From: Pseudomonas fluvialis
GTDB lineage: Bacteria > Pseudomonadota > Gammaproteobacteria > Pseudomonadales > Pseudomonadaceae
Assembly: GCF_014207935.1 (NCBI RefSeq)
Contig: NZ_JACHLL010000006.1
Coordinates: forward strand, 62,001-126,000
Reading direction: 5' to 3'
DNA length: 64,000 nt
Position 1 is the stretch's first letter. Every line of letters starts with the position of its first letter. Of the stretch, positions 1-6,111 are shown piece by piece. The notes beneath the pieces were generated by a model, which worked only from the letters and a program-made list of their open reading frames with translations, was not told the origin of the DNA and ran no database searches. The translations under genes and the position numbers were made by a program.

Positions 1-2
1 CT

Positions 3-455
3 GCAGTCAAGCTAGGGCAGAACCTAACCAACAAGCAACGCCTAAAATTTGCAGCTCTTTTTGTAGTTACCGCCATAGCAAGCATTACATCCTGGAAGCT
101 AGGGAACATCACGGTAGCTGGCGGGCTTTTCGGTGGCGCGGTAGGTTGCTTTATCGGCCACTGGATACAACGACTGTACATACTCAAATTCAAAGCAAAG
201 AAAATTTACAAGCAACAGAAATTTTTACATGAATCATTTTCCTACGACTGGAGTCCCGACGGTCTGCTAGTTACATCTGATACCTCATCTTGCCTCACTC
301 CGTGGTCACACTTTGTACGGTGGCGCGAAAACAAAGATGTCGTACTCCTTTATCATTCAGACTGCTTGTTCCAAATTTTGCCAAAAAGTATTTTTACCTC
401 ACAAGAATCCGAGCAAAAGCTGAGGAGCTACATTGAGCCAGTGCAAAACGCCTAA
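3..455 (+). CDS. YcxB-like membrane protein, 5'-truncated by window edge
   Basis: The frame is open from the window edge to TAA at 453-455, giving about 150 visible residues; the start lies to the left. A hydrophobic hairpin (roughly residues 14-50) is followed by a soluble part with FVRWRENKDVVLLYHS and ILPKSIF. That pattern is typical of the YcxB-like domain, a family of unknown function commonly found as a C-terminal domain after two membrane segments. The stop codon lies inside the left core of the first attC site, normal for an integron cassette gene. Family assignment is by eye and moderately sure; no role is known. Confidence 0.7.
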   Translation, partial: AVKLGQNLTNKQRLKFAALFVVTAIASITSWKLGNITVAGGLFGGAVGCFIGHWIQRLYILKFKAKKIYKQQKFLHESFSYDWSPDGLLVTSDTSSCLTPWSHFVRWRENKDVVLLYHSDCLFQILPKSIFTSQESEQKLRSYIEPVQNA

Positions 456-539
456 CAAACGGTTCAAGGTCGTTCGCTTCGCTCACTCCGGACGTCCGCA
501 AGCTACGCTTGCGTCCGCCCCTTAACCTGTCCGTTAGGC
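450..539 (+). repeat. integron attC site 1
   Basis: Left core GCCTAAC (450-456) and right core GTTAGGC (533-539) are perfectly complementary. Between them is an imperfect inverted repeat with the TTCGCTTCGCTCACT-type segment shared with attC2 and attC7. Recombination would occur between G533 and T534. Confidence 0.93.
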
Positions 540-873
540 GTCAGTAACTTTTGGACTTGGTGCAAAACATGGAAGTTGGGTTAGTCACCGCACATTCTGT
601 ATTTATTCCGCAACCGTCGTGCGGCATACAAACTCGCCGTGTCGCGCGTGCTGGCTCTCGCCCGGTTGCCGCCCAGGCTAGCGCACATGCGCCGTGCACA
701 AGTGCTTACCTGCCACTTAGTACGCGCTTGCAGGTTCGCGGCGGCTCAGCCATCGTGCCGCAATCGGCCATGTGTTGGCCCGAACATCTCCGCCTAACAA
801 CTGGTTCAAGTCGTTCGCTTCGCTCACTTCGGACGTCCAAAAGCTACGCTTTTGGCCGCCCCTTAACCAAACG
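534..873 (+). other. integron cassette 2, no convincing gene
   Basis: This cassette is about 340 bp between two attC cleavage points. The longest plus-strand frame (from TTG 551 or ATG 569) has no good ribosome binding site and runs through attC2 into the next cassette, stopping at 907, unlike the genuine cassette genes, which stop at the attC core. The encoded peptide is rich in Arg, Ser and Ala and I recognise no domain. The stretch from about 590 to 780 is GC-rich and unlike its AT-rich neighbours. It may be a non-coding cassette, a promoter or RNA cassette, or a decayed gene. Confidence 0.6.
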
Positions 874-879
874 TTATGT
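792..879 (+). repeat. integron attC site 2
   Basis: Left core GCCTAAC (792-798); right core GTTATGT (873-879). The internal repeat is close to attC1 with a CCAAAAGC/GCTTTTGG arm. The right-core bases after the cut belong to the next cassette, so imperfect complementarity is expected. Confidence 0.9.
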
Positions 880-884
880 GATTT

Positions 885-1385
885 GTGGGTATTCGAGTGG
901 CGATTGAAAGATTAGAAGACTTTTTCGAAATGTTTGACACTACCGATGATCAAGGTTGGTGTGATATTGGTTATGAAATATCTGAAAAAATAGTTAAATT
1001 GTATAATGATGAAGATTGGCGTGTATTTATTCGTTCGATTGAACGTTTAAATCGAGATGTTTACCTTGGCGTTCTGCAAATATTTCCTCTAATTCCCTCT
1101 CGGTTTCATTTGGAGATCCTTGAGATTCTTTTGCATCACGCAAGGGGAGAGGCATGGTTAGATGCATTTACAGAGCTTTCAAAGGTTTACGAAGTTGAGC
1201 CAACTCCTGTTATGGGCATCCTGCATCGCACAAACGCCTTAGAAAAATTTGAGCAAGAATTTTCAAATTGGGTAAATTTCGAATTTAACGAACATGACAA
1301 TTTTGATTGTTATTATCGTCGGTACAGACACTTAATACGTTCTGAAACTCAAAAATTCTACGAGACATTGCAAAAAATCACATAA
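885..1385 (+). CDS. hypothetical integron cassette protein, 166 aa
   Basis: The product is predicted soluble and acidic, rich in Glu, Asp and aromatic residues, and mostly helical in appearance. I do not recognise the family. The start used is GTG 885, 11 bases after the cassette boundary; GTG 897 is an in-frame alternative. An ATG at 876 reads straight into TGA and cannot be used. The TAA stop at 1383-1385 lies in the left core of attC3, as expected. Low GC (around 40 percent by eye) marks it as transferred DNA. It could be a small immunity or stress protein, but nothing in the sequence says so. Confidence 0.75.
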   Translation: MGIRVAIERLEDFFEMFDTTDDQGWCDIGYEISEKIVKLYNDEDWRVFIRSIERLNRDVYLGVLQIFPLIPSRFHLEILEILLHHARGEAWLDAFTELSKVYEVEPTPVMGILHRTNALEKFEQEFSNWVNFEFNEHDNFDCYYRRYRHLIRSETQKFYETLQKIT

Positions 1386-1439
1386 CAAGTCGTTCAAGCC
1401 GACGGCGCTACGCGCCGCGGCTTAACTCCAGCGTTATAA
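1380..1439 (+). repeat. integron attC site 3 (short type)
   Basis: Left core ACATAAC (1380-1386); right core GTTATAA (1433-1439). At about 60 bp it is the shortest attC here, with a GGCGCTACGCGCC internal arm. Confidence 0.88.
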
Positions 1440-1446
1440 GCCAATC

Positions 1447-1890
1447 ATGACCAAAACTATCGCCGCCACTTTACTCATTTTAATCAGCGCCACTGCAAAT
1501 GCATTTCAGTGCCCCAAAGATCACGAGCCAGAATTGGAATACGCAGAGGCCGAATCTGTCTATGTCGCCCGAATAAATAGCGTTGAGTTCTATCAGGACA
1601 TTAATGACGGAAAGGACGCCAAACTATTGCTTGCAAAATTCAGCATTCAAGAGACCCTAAAGGGCGAGTCCAAAGAGCACGGCGAAGTAACAGATCTCGT
1701 TGGAATTGGTACTGGTTTTGTAAATTTCATCCCCGGATTGACGTATATTCTCGCAATCCGTAAAAAACCAGCAGATTATGAGAAAGATCACATTGATCTC
1801 TGCAACATCCTCGGCATGGCATTTGACGTTAATGATAAAGAACTTCAAGAAACAATTAAAAAACTAAAATCCAGTGGAAGTGGCTTATAA
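1447..1890 (+). CDS. exported hypothetical cassette protein, 147 aa
   Basis: The N terminus MTKTIAATLLILISATANA is a clear Sec signal peptide with a likely cut after ANA (about residue 19). The mature protein begins near FQCPKDHEPE, has two Cys (positions about 22 and 118) that could form a disulfide, and is likely periplasmic. The pattern YVARINSVEF followed by FSIQETLKG recalls small secreted OB/netrin-like folds, but this is only an impression. ATG 1447 lies 13 bases after the cassette boundary. The stop overlaps the left core of attC4. No function is assigned. Confidence 0.8.
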   Translation: MTKTIAATLLILISATANAFQCPKDHEPELEYAEAESVYVARINSVEFYQDINDGKDAKLLLAKFSIQETLKGESKEHGEVTDLVGIGTGFVNFIPGLTYILAIRKKPADYEKDHIDLCNILGMAFDVNDKELQETIKKLKSSGSGL

Positions 1891-1973
1891 CAATGCGCTC
1901 AACTGCCGCTCACTTCGTTCGCTGGACAGTCAAAAGCTTCGCTTTTGCCTGCCCGTTAGCTTAATCGTTATGT
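1885..1973 (+). repeat. integron attC site 4
   Basis: Left core TTATAAC (1885-1891); right core GTTATGT (1967-1973). The internal arms CAAAAGC/GCTTTTG resemble those of attC2 and attC6. Confidence 0.9.
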
Positions 1974-1988
1974 GTCAGAGGCTGCAAA

Positions 1989-2273
1989 GTGAATATTGAT
2001 ACCTGGAAATCTCTCTCTGAAGAAGATCAAAAATTCAAGGCTAAGCATTTGAATCCATATGAAGAATGGGACTTATTCAAATCCGTTGAAAATGAATTCA
2101 TACAATTCATTGGTAACGAGTTAGGCATATCGAAAGTATTTTGCGGGATTGGCGGCACTGTAGGTGGTGTAAACTCTATATCAGTTCACATAAAGCGTGG
2201 CGGCACCAAAAAGAGACTACCAAAATACTTCCTTGGTTTTCCAGTAATTAAAGCATATGAGTCACAATCATAA
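1989..2273 (+). CDS. hypothetical integron cassette protein, 94 aa
   Basis: A small soluble protein beginning at GTG 1989 (MNIDTWKSLSEEDQ), 21 bases after the cassette boundary. It has a charged helical N-terminal half and a Gly-rich stretch, CGIGGTVGGVNS, around residues 51-62. I do not recognise a family. The stop is 7 bases before the left core of attC5. The AT-rich codon use matches the other cassettes. Confidence 0.7.
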   Translation: MNIDTWKSLSEEDQKFKAKHLNPYEEWDLFKSVENEFIQFIGNELGISKVFCGIGGTVGGVNSISVHIKRGGTKKRLPKYFLGFPVIKAYESQS

Positions 2274-2279
2274 AATGCC

Positions 2280-2405
2280 ACATAACAAGTTGCTCAACCG
2301 GACTGCCTTGCAGCAGCACATTGCTTCGCAATTTTATGTGCTGCTTCCAGGTTCACTCAACTTCGCTGCGCTGCGTTTCGTCAGCCGGTTAGCAAGGCGT
2401 TAGAG
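2280..2405 (+). repeat. integron attC site 5 (long type)
   Basis: Left core ACATAAC (2280-2286); right core GTTAGAG (2399-2405). At about 126 bp it is the longest attC in the window. It carries a GCAGCACAT/ATGTGCTGC arm and a TCAACTTCGCTGCGCTGC variable region. Confidence 0.87.
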
Positions 2406-2411
2406 TAAATC

Positions 2412-3227
2412 ATGGCAGCCACTGCATCGTTTCTCACAACCTCAGTAACTAAGCTAGAGCTGCTGTGCAATGGTAACTCTCTAGGCACTGCGACTGGATT
2501 CTTTTATAAGCACCAATCAAATTGGTACTTAGTTACAAATTGGCATGTTCTTTCTGGAAGATACCCAAAAAATGGCCAGCCGAGACACGAAAGCGGAGCA
2601 GTTCCAGATGAATGTCGATTCTTTTATTGTCATTTAAAATCTGAGCAACTGGCTTGGGCAGAGGCCACCTATAAACTTGAACATCCCGACCAGGGCAACA
2701 CTCTCTGGCTTCAGCATCCGAGTGAAGGCCAGCAAGTAGATATTGCAGTATTACCAATCGAAGCCTCTCATATAGGTCTAGCCAAAGATTTTTTTGATCC
2801 GAGTGGATGCGATCCCGACATGCTTGTGGACCTTGGGGGCGAAGTTTTCTTACCCGGATATCCTCTTGGGCTATCAGCCAGCGGCCTGATGCCAATATGG
2901 AAGCGAGCCAGCCTGGCATCTTCATTAGAGTTTGGAGAGGGTATTAATAAATTTTTCTATGTCGATACTGCTACACGAGAGGGCATGTCTGGAGCTCCCT
3001 GCATAGCGATTTCTAACTGGAAGCACTATGCCCTTGATCGCGCAACGAATAAAGTTAGGGTTGTCGAACGCCCTCTCTCTTGGAGGCTGCTCGGCGTCTA
3101 TTCGGGCCGCTTGAATCCAAGCGACAATTTCGAGGCCCAGATCGGGTTAGTTTGGAGAGAAACACTCATCGAAGAGATTATTGGTGGTGGAGTTAATGGA
3201 GATTTTCATCTTGAGAGCCATCTGTAA
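2412..3227 (+). CDS. trypsin-like serine protease, cassette-borne
   Basis: A chymotrypsin-fold peptidase of 271 aa. The catalytic triad can be read as His45 in VTNWHVL, Asp110 in QVDIAVLPI and Ser193 in REGMSGAP, in the right order and context for the trypsin-like peptidase family. There is no signal peptide, so it is probably cytoplasmic, unlike Deg proteases, and there is no PDZ domain. ATG 2412 lies 7 bases after the attC5 right core. Stand-alone cytoplasmic trypsin-like proteins are often found in defence or mobile loci, so a defence or toxin role is possible; that is inference from family context only. Confidence 0.88.
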   Translation: MAATASFLTTSVTKLELLCNGNSLGTATGFFYKHQSNWYLVTNWHVLSGRYPKNGQPRHESGAVPDECRFFYCHLKSEQLAWAEATYKLEHPDQGNTLWLQHPSEGQQVDIAVLPIEASHIGLAKDFFDPSGCDPDMLVDLGGEVFLPGYPLGLSASGLMPIWKRASLASSLEFGEGINKFFYVDTATREGMSGAPCIAISNWKHYALDRATNKVRVVERPLSWRLLGVYSGRLNPSDNFEAQIGLVWRETLIEEIIGGGVNGDFHLESHL

Positions 3228-3236
3228 TGTTGTTTA

Positions 3237-3323
3237 CTCTAACTAATAGCTCAACCACGCTCGCTCCGCTCACTGGACTCGCAAAAGCTGCGCTTTTGCT
3301 CGCCGGTTAGCAAAACGTTAGGC
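3237..3323 (+). repeat. integron attC site 6
   Basis: Left core CTCTAAC (3237-3243); right core GTTAGGC (3317-3323). The GCAAAAGC/GCTTTTGC arm is conserved. Confidence 0.9.
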
Positions 3324-3367
3324 CTTCTATCGAAAGTCTTCAACACTTGCTATGGACAAAGCACTAC

Positions 3368-3667
3368 ATGAAAAAAATACTATTCACCATTGCATTATTG
3401 ACTCAAGTCGGATGCACATCCATTAGTCACTACCCTCCCGAAGGAAATGTAAGCGCAGAAAGCTATCAGCACGTTAGTGGTGTATATAATCGTAGAAATG
3501 CATCTACTGAAACAGCTATATTAGTAGGCTCGGCGACTGTGTCAGCTGCAACAGGCGGCACCCAAGCTCCTGGTAACCCGGCTATGCGCACCTATACCGT
3601 ATTAGTACCAAACCCTGCTTATAAATTACCAGAAGGGTGCGAAATACTAGATGGGAGCAACCCATGA
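3368..3667 (+). CDS. small lipoprotein, first gene of a two-gene cassette
   Basis: 99 aa. MKKILFTIALLTQVGC is a lipoprotein signal with the lipobox Cys at residue 16, so the product is likely membrane-anchored in the envelope. The mature part has a Gly/Thr/Ala stretch and a Pro-rich C terminus. ATG 3368 is preferred over the in-frame TTG 3347 because it gives the clean signal sequence. The TGA stop overlaps the ATG of the next gene (ATGA), implying translational coupling. No family recognised. Confidence 0.78.
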   Translation: MKKILFTIALLTQVGCTSISHYPPEGNVSAESYQHVSGVYNRRNASTETAILVGSATVSAATGGTQAPGNPAMRTYTVLVPNPAYKLPEGCEILDGSNP

Positions 3668-4248
3668 AACCATCACTCAAACAAATTTGGCCGCTCGTCG
3701 CTACTGTCTTATTATTGTTACTTCAAGGCTGCACCATTGCATCACATGAAGCAAAAAATAAATTTTGGTCAATGCAGTCTGACATACAAAGACTCCCATC
3801 GATTAGCGTAGTTGCTGAGCCGGGATATATCTCATACCCTTTATTGTTTGCGAGAAAACAATTATTCGAAAACGTGGCCACATGCACCGGTACGTACCCT
3901 GTAGAAATCGAAGTTAAAGTAACAGTAAAACCCGCTGAAAATATCTTCGCCGCATTATCTTGGCTGGTTGTCTCCGGTTCTTCTGGCTTTCTCATTCCAT
4001 ACAGAGCGGCTAACCCGAGACAAGCTGAATTCACTGTAAAAGTGCACGGCGAGGAAATTAAAAAATTCAAGTACGATGATAATAAATACGTCTGGATCGC
4101 CTCCTTGGGGGTATTTTCTGGCGCGCTATCCCAAAAGAACGACGAGTATTACGTAGAAGAGCTAATAGCTGATCAGTTCGTGAACTCTTTCATCATTGAT
4201 CTTCATAAAGATAAAAGCTTGCACGACAAGCTATTAAGCGCCAAATAA
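3664..4248 (+). CDS. lipoprotein, second gene of a two-gene cassette
   Basis: 194 aa. The N terminus MKPSLKQIWPLVATVLLLLLQGC is a lipoprotein signal with the acylated Cys at about residue 23. The mature domain is mixed alpha/beta, with a second hydrophobic stretch (AALSWLVVSGSSGFLIPY) about 90-110 residues in. The start ATG 3664 overlaps the preceding stop. After the stop, about 95 AT-rich bases precede attC7. The overlap with another lipoprotein suggests the two act together in the envelope. Function unknown. Confidence 0.78.
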   Translation: MKPSLKQIWPLVATVLLLLLQGCTIASHEAKNKFWSMQSDIQRLPSISVVAEPGYISYPLLFARKQLFENVATCTGTYPVEIEVKVTVKPAENIFAALSWLVVSGSSGFLIPYRAANPRQAEFTVKVHGEEIKKFKYDDNKYVWIASLGVFSGALSQKNDEYYVEELIADQFVNSFIIDLHKDKSLHDKLLSAK

Positions 4249-4343
4249 AACAATGAAACATCCAAGTAATTACTTGAATTTGTAGATTTCTGCACCTTAG
4301 TCATATTTTCGCTGACTTCATTTACAAGCAAAAAATTGTGTAA

Positions 4344-4420
4344 ACCTAACAATCGGTTCAAGCCGTTCGCTTTGCTCACTCGGGACCGGCTAAAGCCGGC
4401 CCCTTAACCAAACGTTATCT
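4344..4420 (+). repeat. integron attC site 7, last of the array
   Basis: Left core ACCTAAC (4344-4350); right core GTTATCT (4414-4420). The internal GGCTAAAGCC hairpin and TTCGCTTTGCTCACTC segment match the attC1/attC2 family. No further attC follows, so this marks the array end. Confidence 0.9.
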
Positions 4421-4428
4421 AGCCCCCC

Positions 4429-4554
4429 ATGCTTATCACCCTTGAATCCCCGAACCAGCCAGGTGTGATCGCGCTGATTGCCGAGCTGGATATCTATCGG
4501 GACAGCCTGTATCCGCCCTATGCACCGATGGCCAGCGGTAAATCCCTTTGTTGA
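4429..4554 (+). pseudogene. truncated N-terminal fragment of a GNAT acetyltransferase
   Basis: ATG 4429 opens 41 codons, MLITLESPNQPGVIALIAEL and then LDIYRDSLYPPYAP, before TGA at 4552-4554. This matches the usual N terminus of a small GNAT N-acetyltransferase group (about 150-160 aa), where the segment is followed by the acetyl-CoA-binding R/QxxGxG/A core. That core is absent. The remnant starts 14 bases after the last attC cut, the normal position for a cassette gene, so it may be a cassette whose 3' end and attC were deleted. Alternatively it may be a chromosomal gene cut by the array. Confidence 0.65.
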
Positions 4555-4570
4555 GCGAGTCATTGAATCC

Positions 4571-4957
4571 ATGAGCAATCCCTATCAATCGCCCCAGTCC
4601 GCAGTGGTGTCTTCCGTTCAATCCGGCAGTGGCGCGGGTGCTGTCATTCAACTGGTGGTGGGGCTGCTGTGCGCGATCATCGCGGCGCTATTGCCGATGC
4701 TGGCGATCCCGGCCTTCCATGAGGTGTTCATCAGCTTCGGTGCACAGCTGCCGCTGCTCACAAAGGTGGCGGTGTCGTATCACCTGTGGCTCTGGCTGAT
4801 GCCGCTGCTGGTGGTCGCGGCGCGGCTGTTTTGGCCTGCGAAGCGTCGCCGCGCGAAGGCTTCGTGCTGGATTGGCGTGGCGGGATTGATCATCACGGTT
4901 GTTGTCACGACCCTGGCGATGTACATGCCGATCCTCCGATTGGACGCGCTGATCTGA
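4571..4957 (+). CDS. small inner-membrane protein with NPYQSP N terminus
   Basis: 128 aa starting MSNPYQSPQSAV at ATG 4571. Three hydrophobic segments (about residues 25-48, 65-85 and 95-118) separated by a basic loop, PAKRRRAK, indicate an inner-membrane protein. Many short bacterial membrane proteins share an N-terminal NPY(x)(S/A)P motif of unknown purpose. In-frame upstream starts exist (TTG 4478), but they fall inside the GNAT remnant and are unlikely. High GC from here on marks the chromosomal backbone. Function unknown. Confidence 0.72.
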   Translation: MSNPYQSPQSAVVSSVQSGSGAGAVIQLVVGLLCAIIAALLPMLAIPAFHEVFISFGAQLPLLTKVAVSYHLWLWLMPLLVVAARLFWPAKRRRAKASCWIGVAGLIITVVVTTLAMYMPILRLDALI

Positions 4958-4972
4958 TCGGGAGGCGGGCGC

Positions 4973-5362
4973 ATGAAGTTGCTGAAACTGTTCTGCCGCA
5001 AAGACAGGCCCGAGCCTGTGACGGAATCCTCTGCTGCCGAGCCGTTACTGGCGGCTGCGCTGGCCGTACTGGAGGCTGGCGCTATCGCGCCTCAGGCCGT
5101 ACGCCGTTATGCCTGTTCGGCCGATGGGCGTTTTTGTGCGCTGACGCTGGATGATTACCGCTCCTATGGAGTTGATCTGCAGCGCCAGCGTTATGTGTCT
5201 TTCCCCGCTGCCGGTGTCTGCGGTTTCAGCGATGAGGGCCTGCTGCTTTCGCCGGATGAGGAACGCTTTTCCCTGGAGCCTTCCGGGTTCGATTCCTTCA
5301 CTGTCGATCTTGCGCGTGATGAGCTGGACTGGTGCTATCCGCAGCCGCACACCCATGACTGA
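4973..5362 (+). CDS. hypothetical protein, 129 aa
   Basis: A soluble protein preceded by a GGGAGGCGG ribosome site 4-12 bases before ATG 4973. It lies 15 bases after the membrane protein gene, so the two are probably co-transcribed. The middle reads as several short beta strands (YACSADGRFCALTLDDYRSY), perhaps a small beta-propeller-like or Imm-type fold. I cannot assign a family. A strong hairpin follows it. Confidence 0.68.
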   Translation: MKLLKLFCRKDRPEPVTESSAAEPLLAAALAVLEAGAIAPQAVRRYACSADGRFCALTLDDYRSYGVDLQRQRYVSFPAAGVCGFSDEGLLLSPDEERFSLEPSGFDSFTVDLARDELDWCYPQPHTHD

Positions 5363-5385
5363 GGATGTCACTCCGGGGTGTGTCG

Positions 5386-5419
5386 AGTTGTTCCGAAGGG
5401 CGCGGCCTTCGGAACAACT
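5386..5419. terminator. perfect hairpin between convergent genes
   Basis: Stem AGTTGTTCCGAAGG (5386-5399) pairs perfectly with 5406-5419 across a 6-base loop. It sits between the convergent 129-aa gene and narL. There is no long T run, so it may be a bidirectional or factor-assisted terminator. Confidence 0.6.
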
Positions 5420-5472
5420 GCTTAAGTGGGGAACTCGGGGTGCTGCTTTAATGCCGCCGACTGTTCCCGACG

Positions 5473-6111
5473 CTAACGCATATGCTCCATGGCCCACACG
5501 GCGGCCTCGACCCGTGAGCGCAGGCCGAGCTTGTGCAGCAGGTTCTTTACATGGACCTTCACCGTGCCTTCGGTGATGCCGAGCTTGTTGCCGATGACCT
5601 TGTTGCTGCTGCCGGCAGCGATCATCTTGAGCACCTGACGCTCGCGGTCGGTGAGGTCCAGCTGGCTGGCGCTCGGCGGGTTGCGCAGGGCCTGGGCCAG
5701 CACGCGGGTAAGGGCCAGGCTGATCACCAGGGCGCCGCCCAGCGCGGCGCGGATCTGCTGGATCAGCTGCTCGGGCTCCATGTCCTTGAGCAGGTAGCCA
5801 TCGGCGCCCAGGCGCATGGCATCGCGCACGTCGTCCTCGTCGTCGGAGACGGTGAACAGCAGCACCTTGCCGGGGAAGTTCTGTTCACGTAGGCGCTTGA
5901 GGGTTTCCACGCCATTCATCTCGGGCATGTTGTTGTCCAGCAGGACCAGCTCGGGCTGCAGGCTGGCGACCATCTGCAGGGCCTCGACGCCGTTGTTGGC
6001 TTCGCCGATCACCACCAGGTCGTCTTCCAGTTCGAGCAGCTGGCGCATGCCGCGGCGCATCATCGGGTGGTCGTCGACCAGCAGCAGGGTGTGGGCTACA
6101 GGGCTGTTCAT
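5473..6111 (-). CDS. narL: nitrate/nitrite response regulator NarL
   Basis: 212 aa. The receiver domain has the acidic pair D13/D14, phospho-acceptor D59 in LVLLDNNMPE, and K109 in YLLKDMEP. A C-terminal LuxR-type HTH (about 150-210) contains LTDRERQVLKMIAAGSSNKVIGNKL. The DNNMPE context after the phospho-Asp is typical of NarL/NarP. When phosphorylated by NarX it would activate nitrate respiration genes at TACYYMT heptamers. The gene overlaps narX by 4 bases (ATGA), so the two are translationally coupled. The divergent nar operon carries a matching binding site. Confidence 0.95.
   Translation of the reverse strand: MNSPVAHTLLLVDDHPMMRRGMRQLLELEDDLVVIGEANNGVEALQMVASLQPELVLLDNNMPEMNGVETLKRLREQNFPGKVLLFTVSDDEDDVRDAMRLGADGYLLKDMEPEQLIQQIRAALGGALVISLALTRVLAQALRNPPSASQLDLTDRERQVLKMIAAGSSNKVIGNKLGITEGTVKVHVKNLLHKLGLRSRVEAAVWAMEHMR

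Larger units (their letters stand above)
1..4420 (+). mobile_element. 3' portion of a chromosomal integron cassette array
   Basis: Seven attC recombination sites occur in direct orientation, each made of an RYYYAAC-like left core, an imperfect inverted repeat, and a GTTRRRY-like right core. Single short genes lie between them on the plus strand, as in an integron array. Base composition is clearly AT-richer than the backbone after 4571. The orientation (gene then attC) means attI and the integrase should lie to the left, outside the window. The array ends at the right core at 4414-4420. Chromosomal integrons of this kind are known in the P. stutzeri / P. alcaligenes groups. No integrase gene is visible here. 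Confidence 0.93.

Noticed and set aside
551..907. 118-codon frame in cassette 2 read as a gene
   Set aside because: It has no ribosome site and runs through attC2 into the next cassette; listed only as a possibility in the cassette entry.
4390..4651. Minus-strand short frames across the array end
   Set aside because: They read antisense through attC7 and the GNAT remnant and have no start signals or recognisable content.
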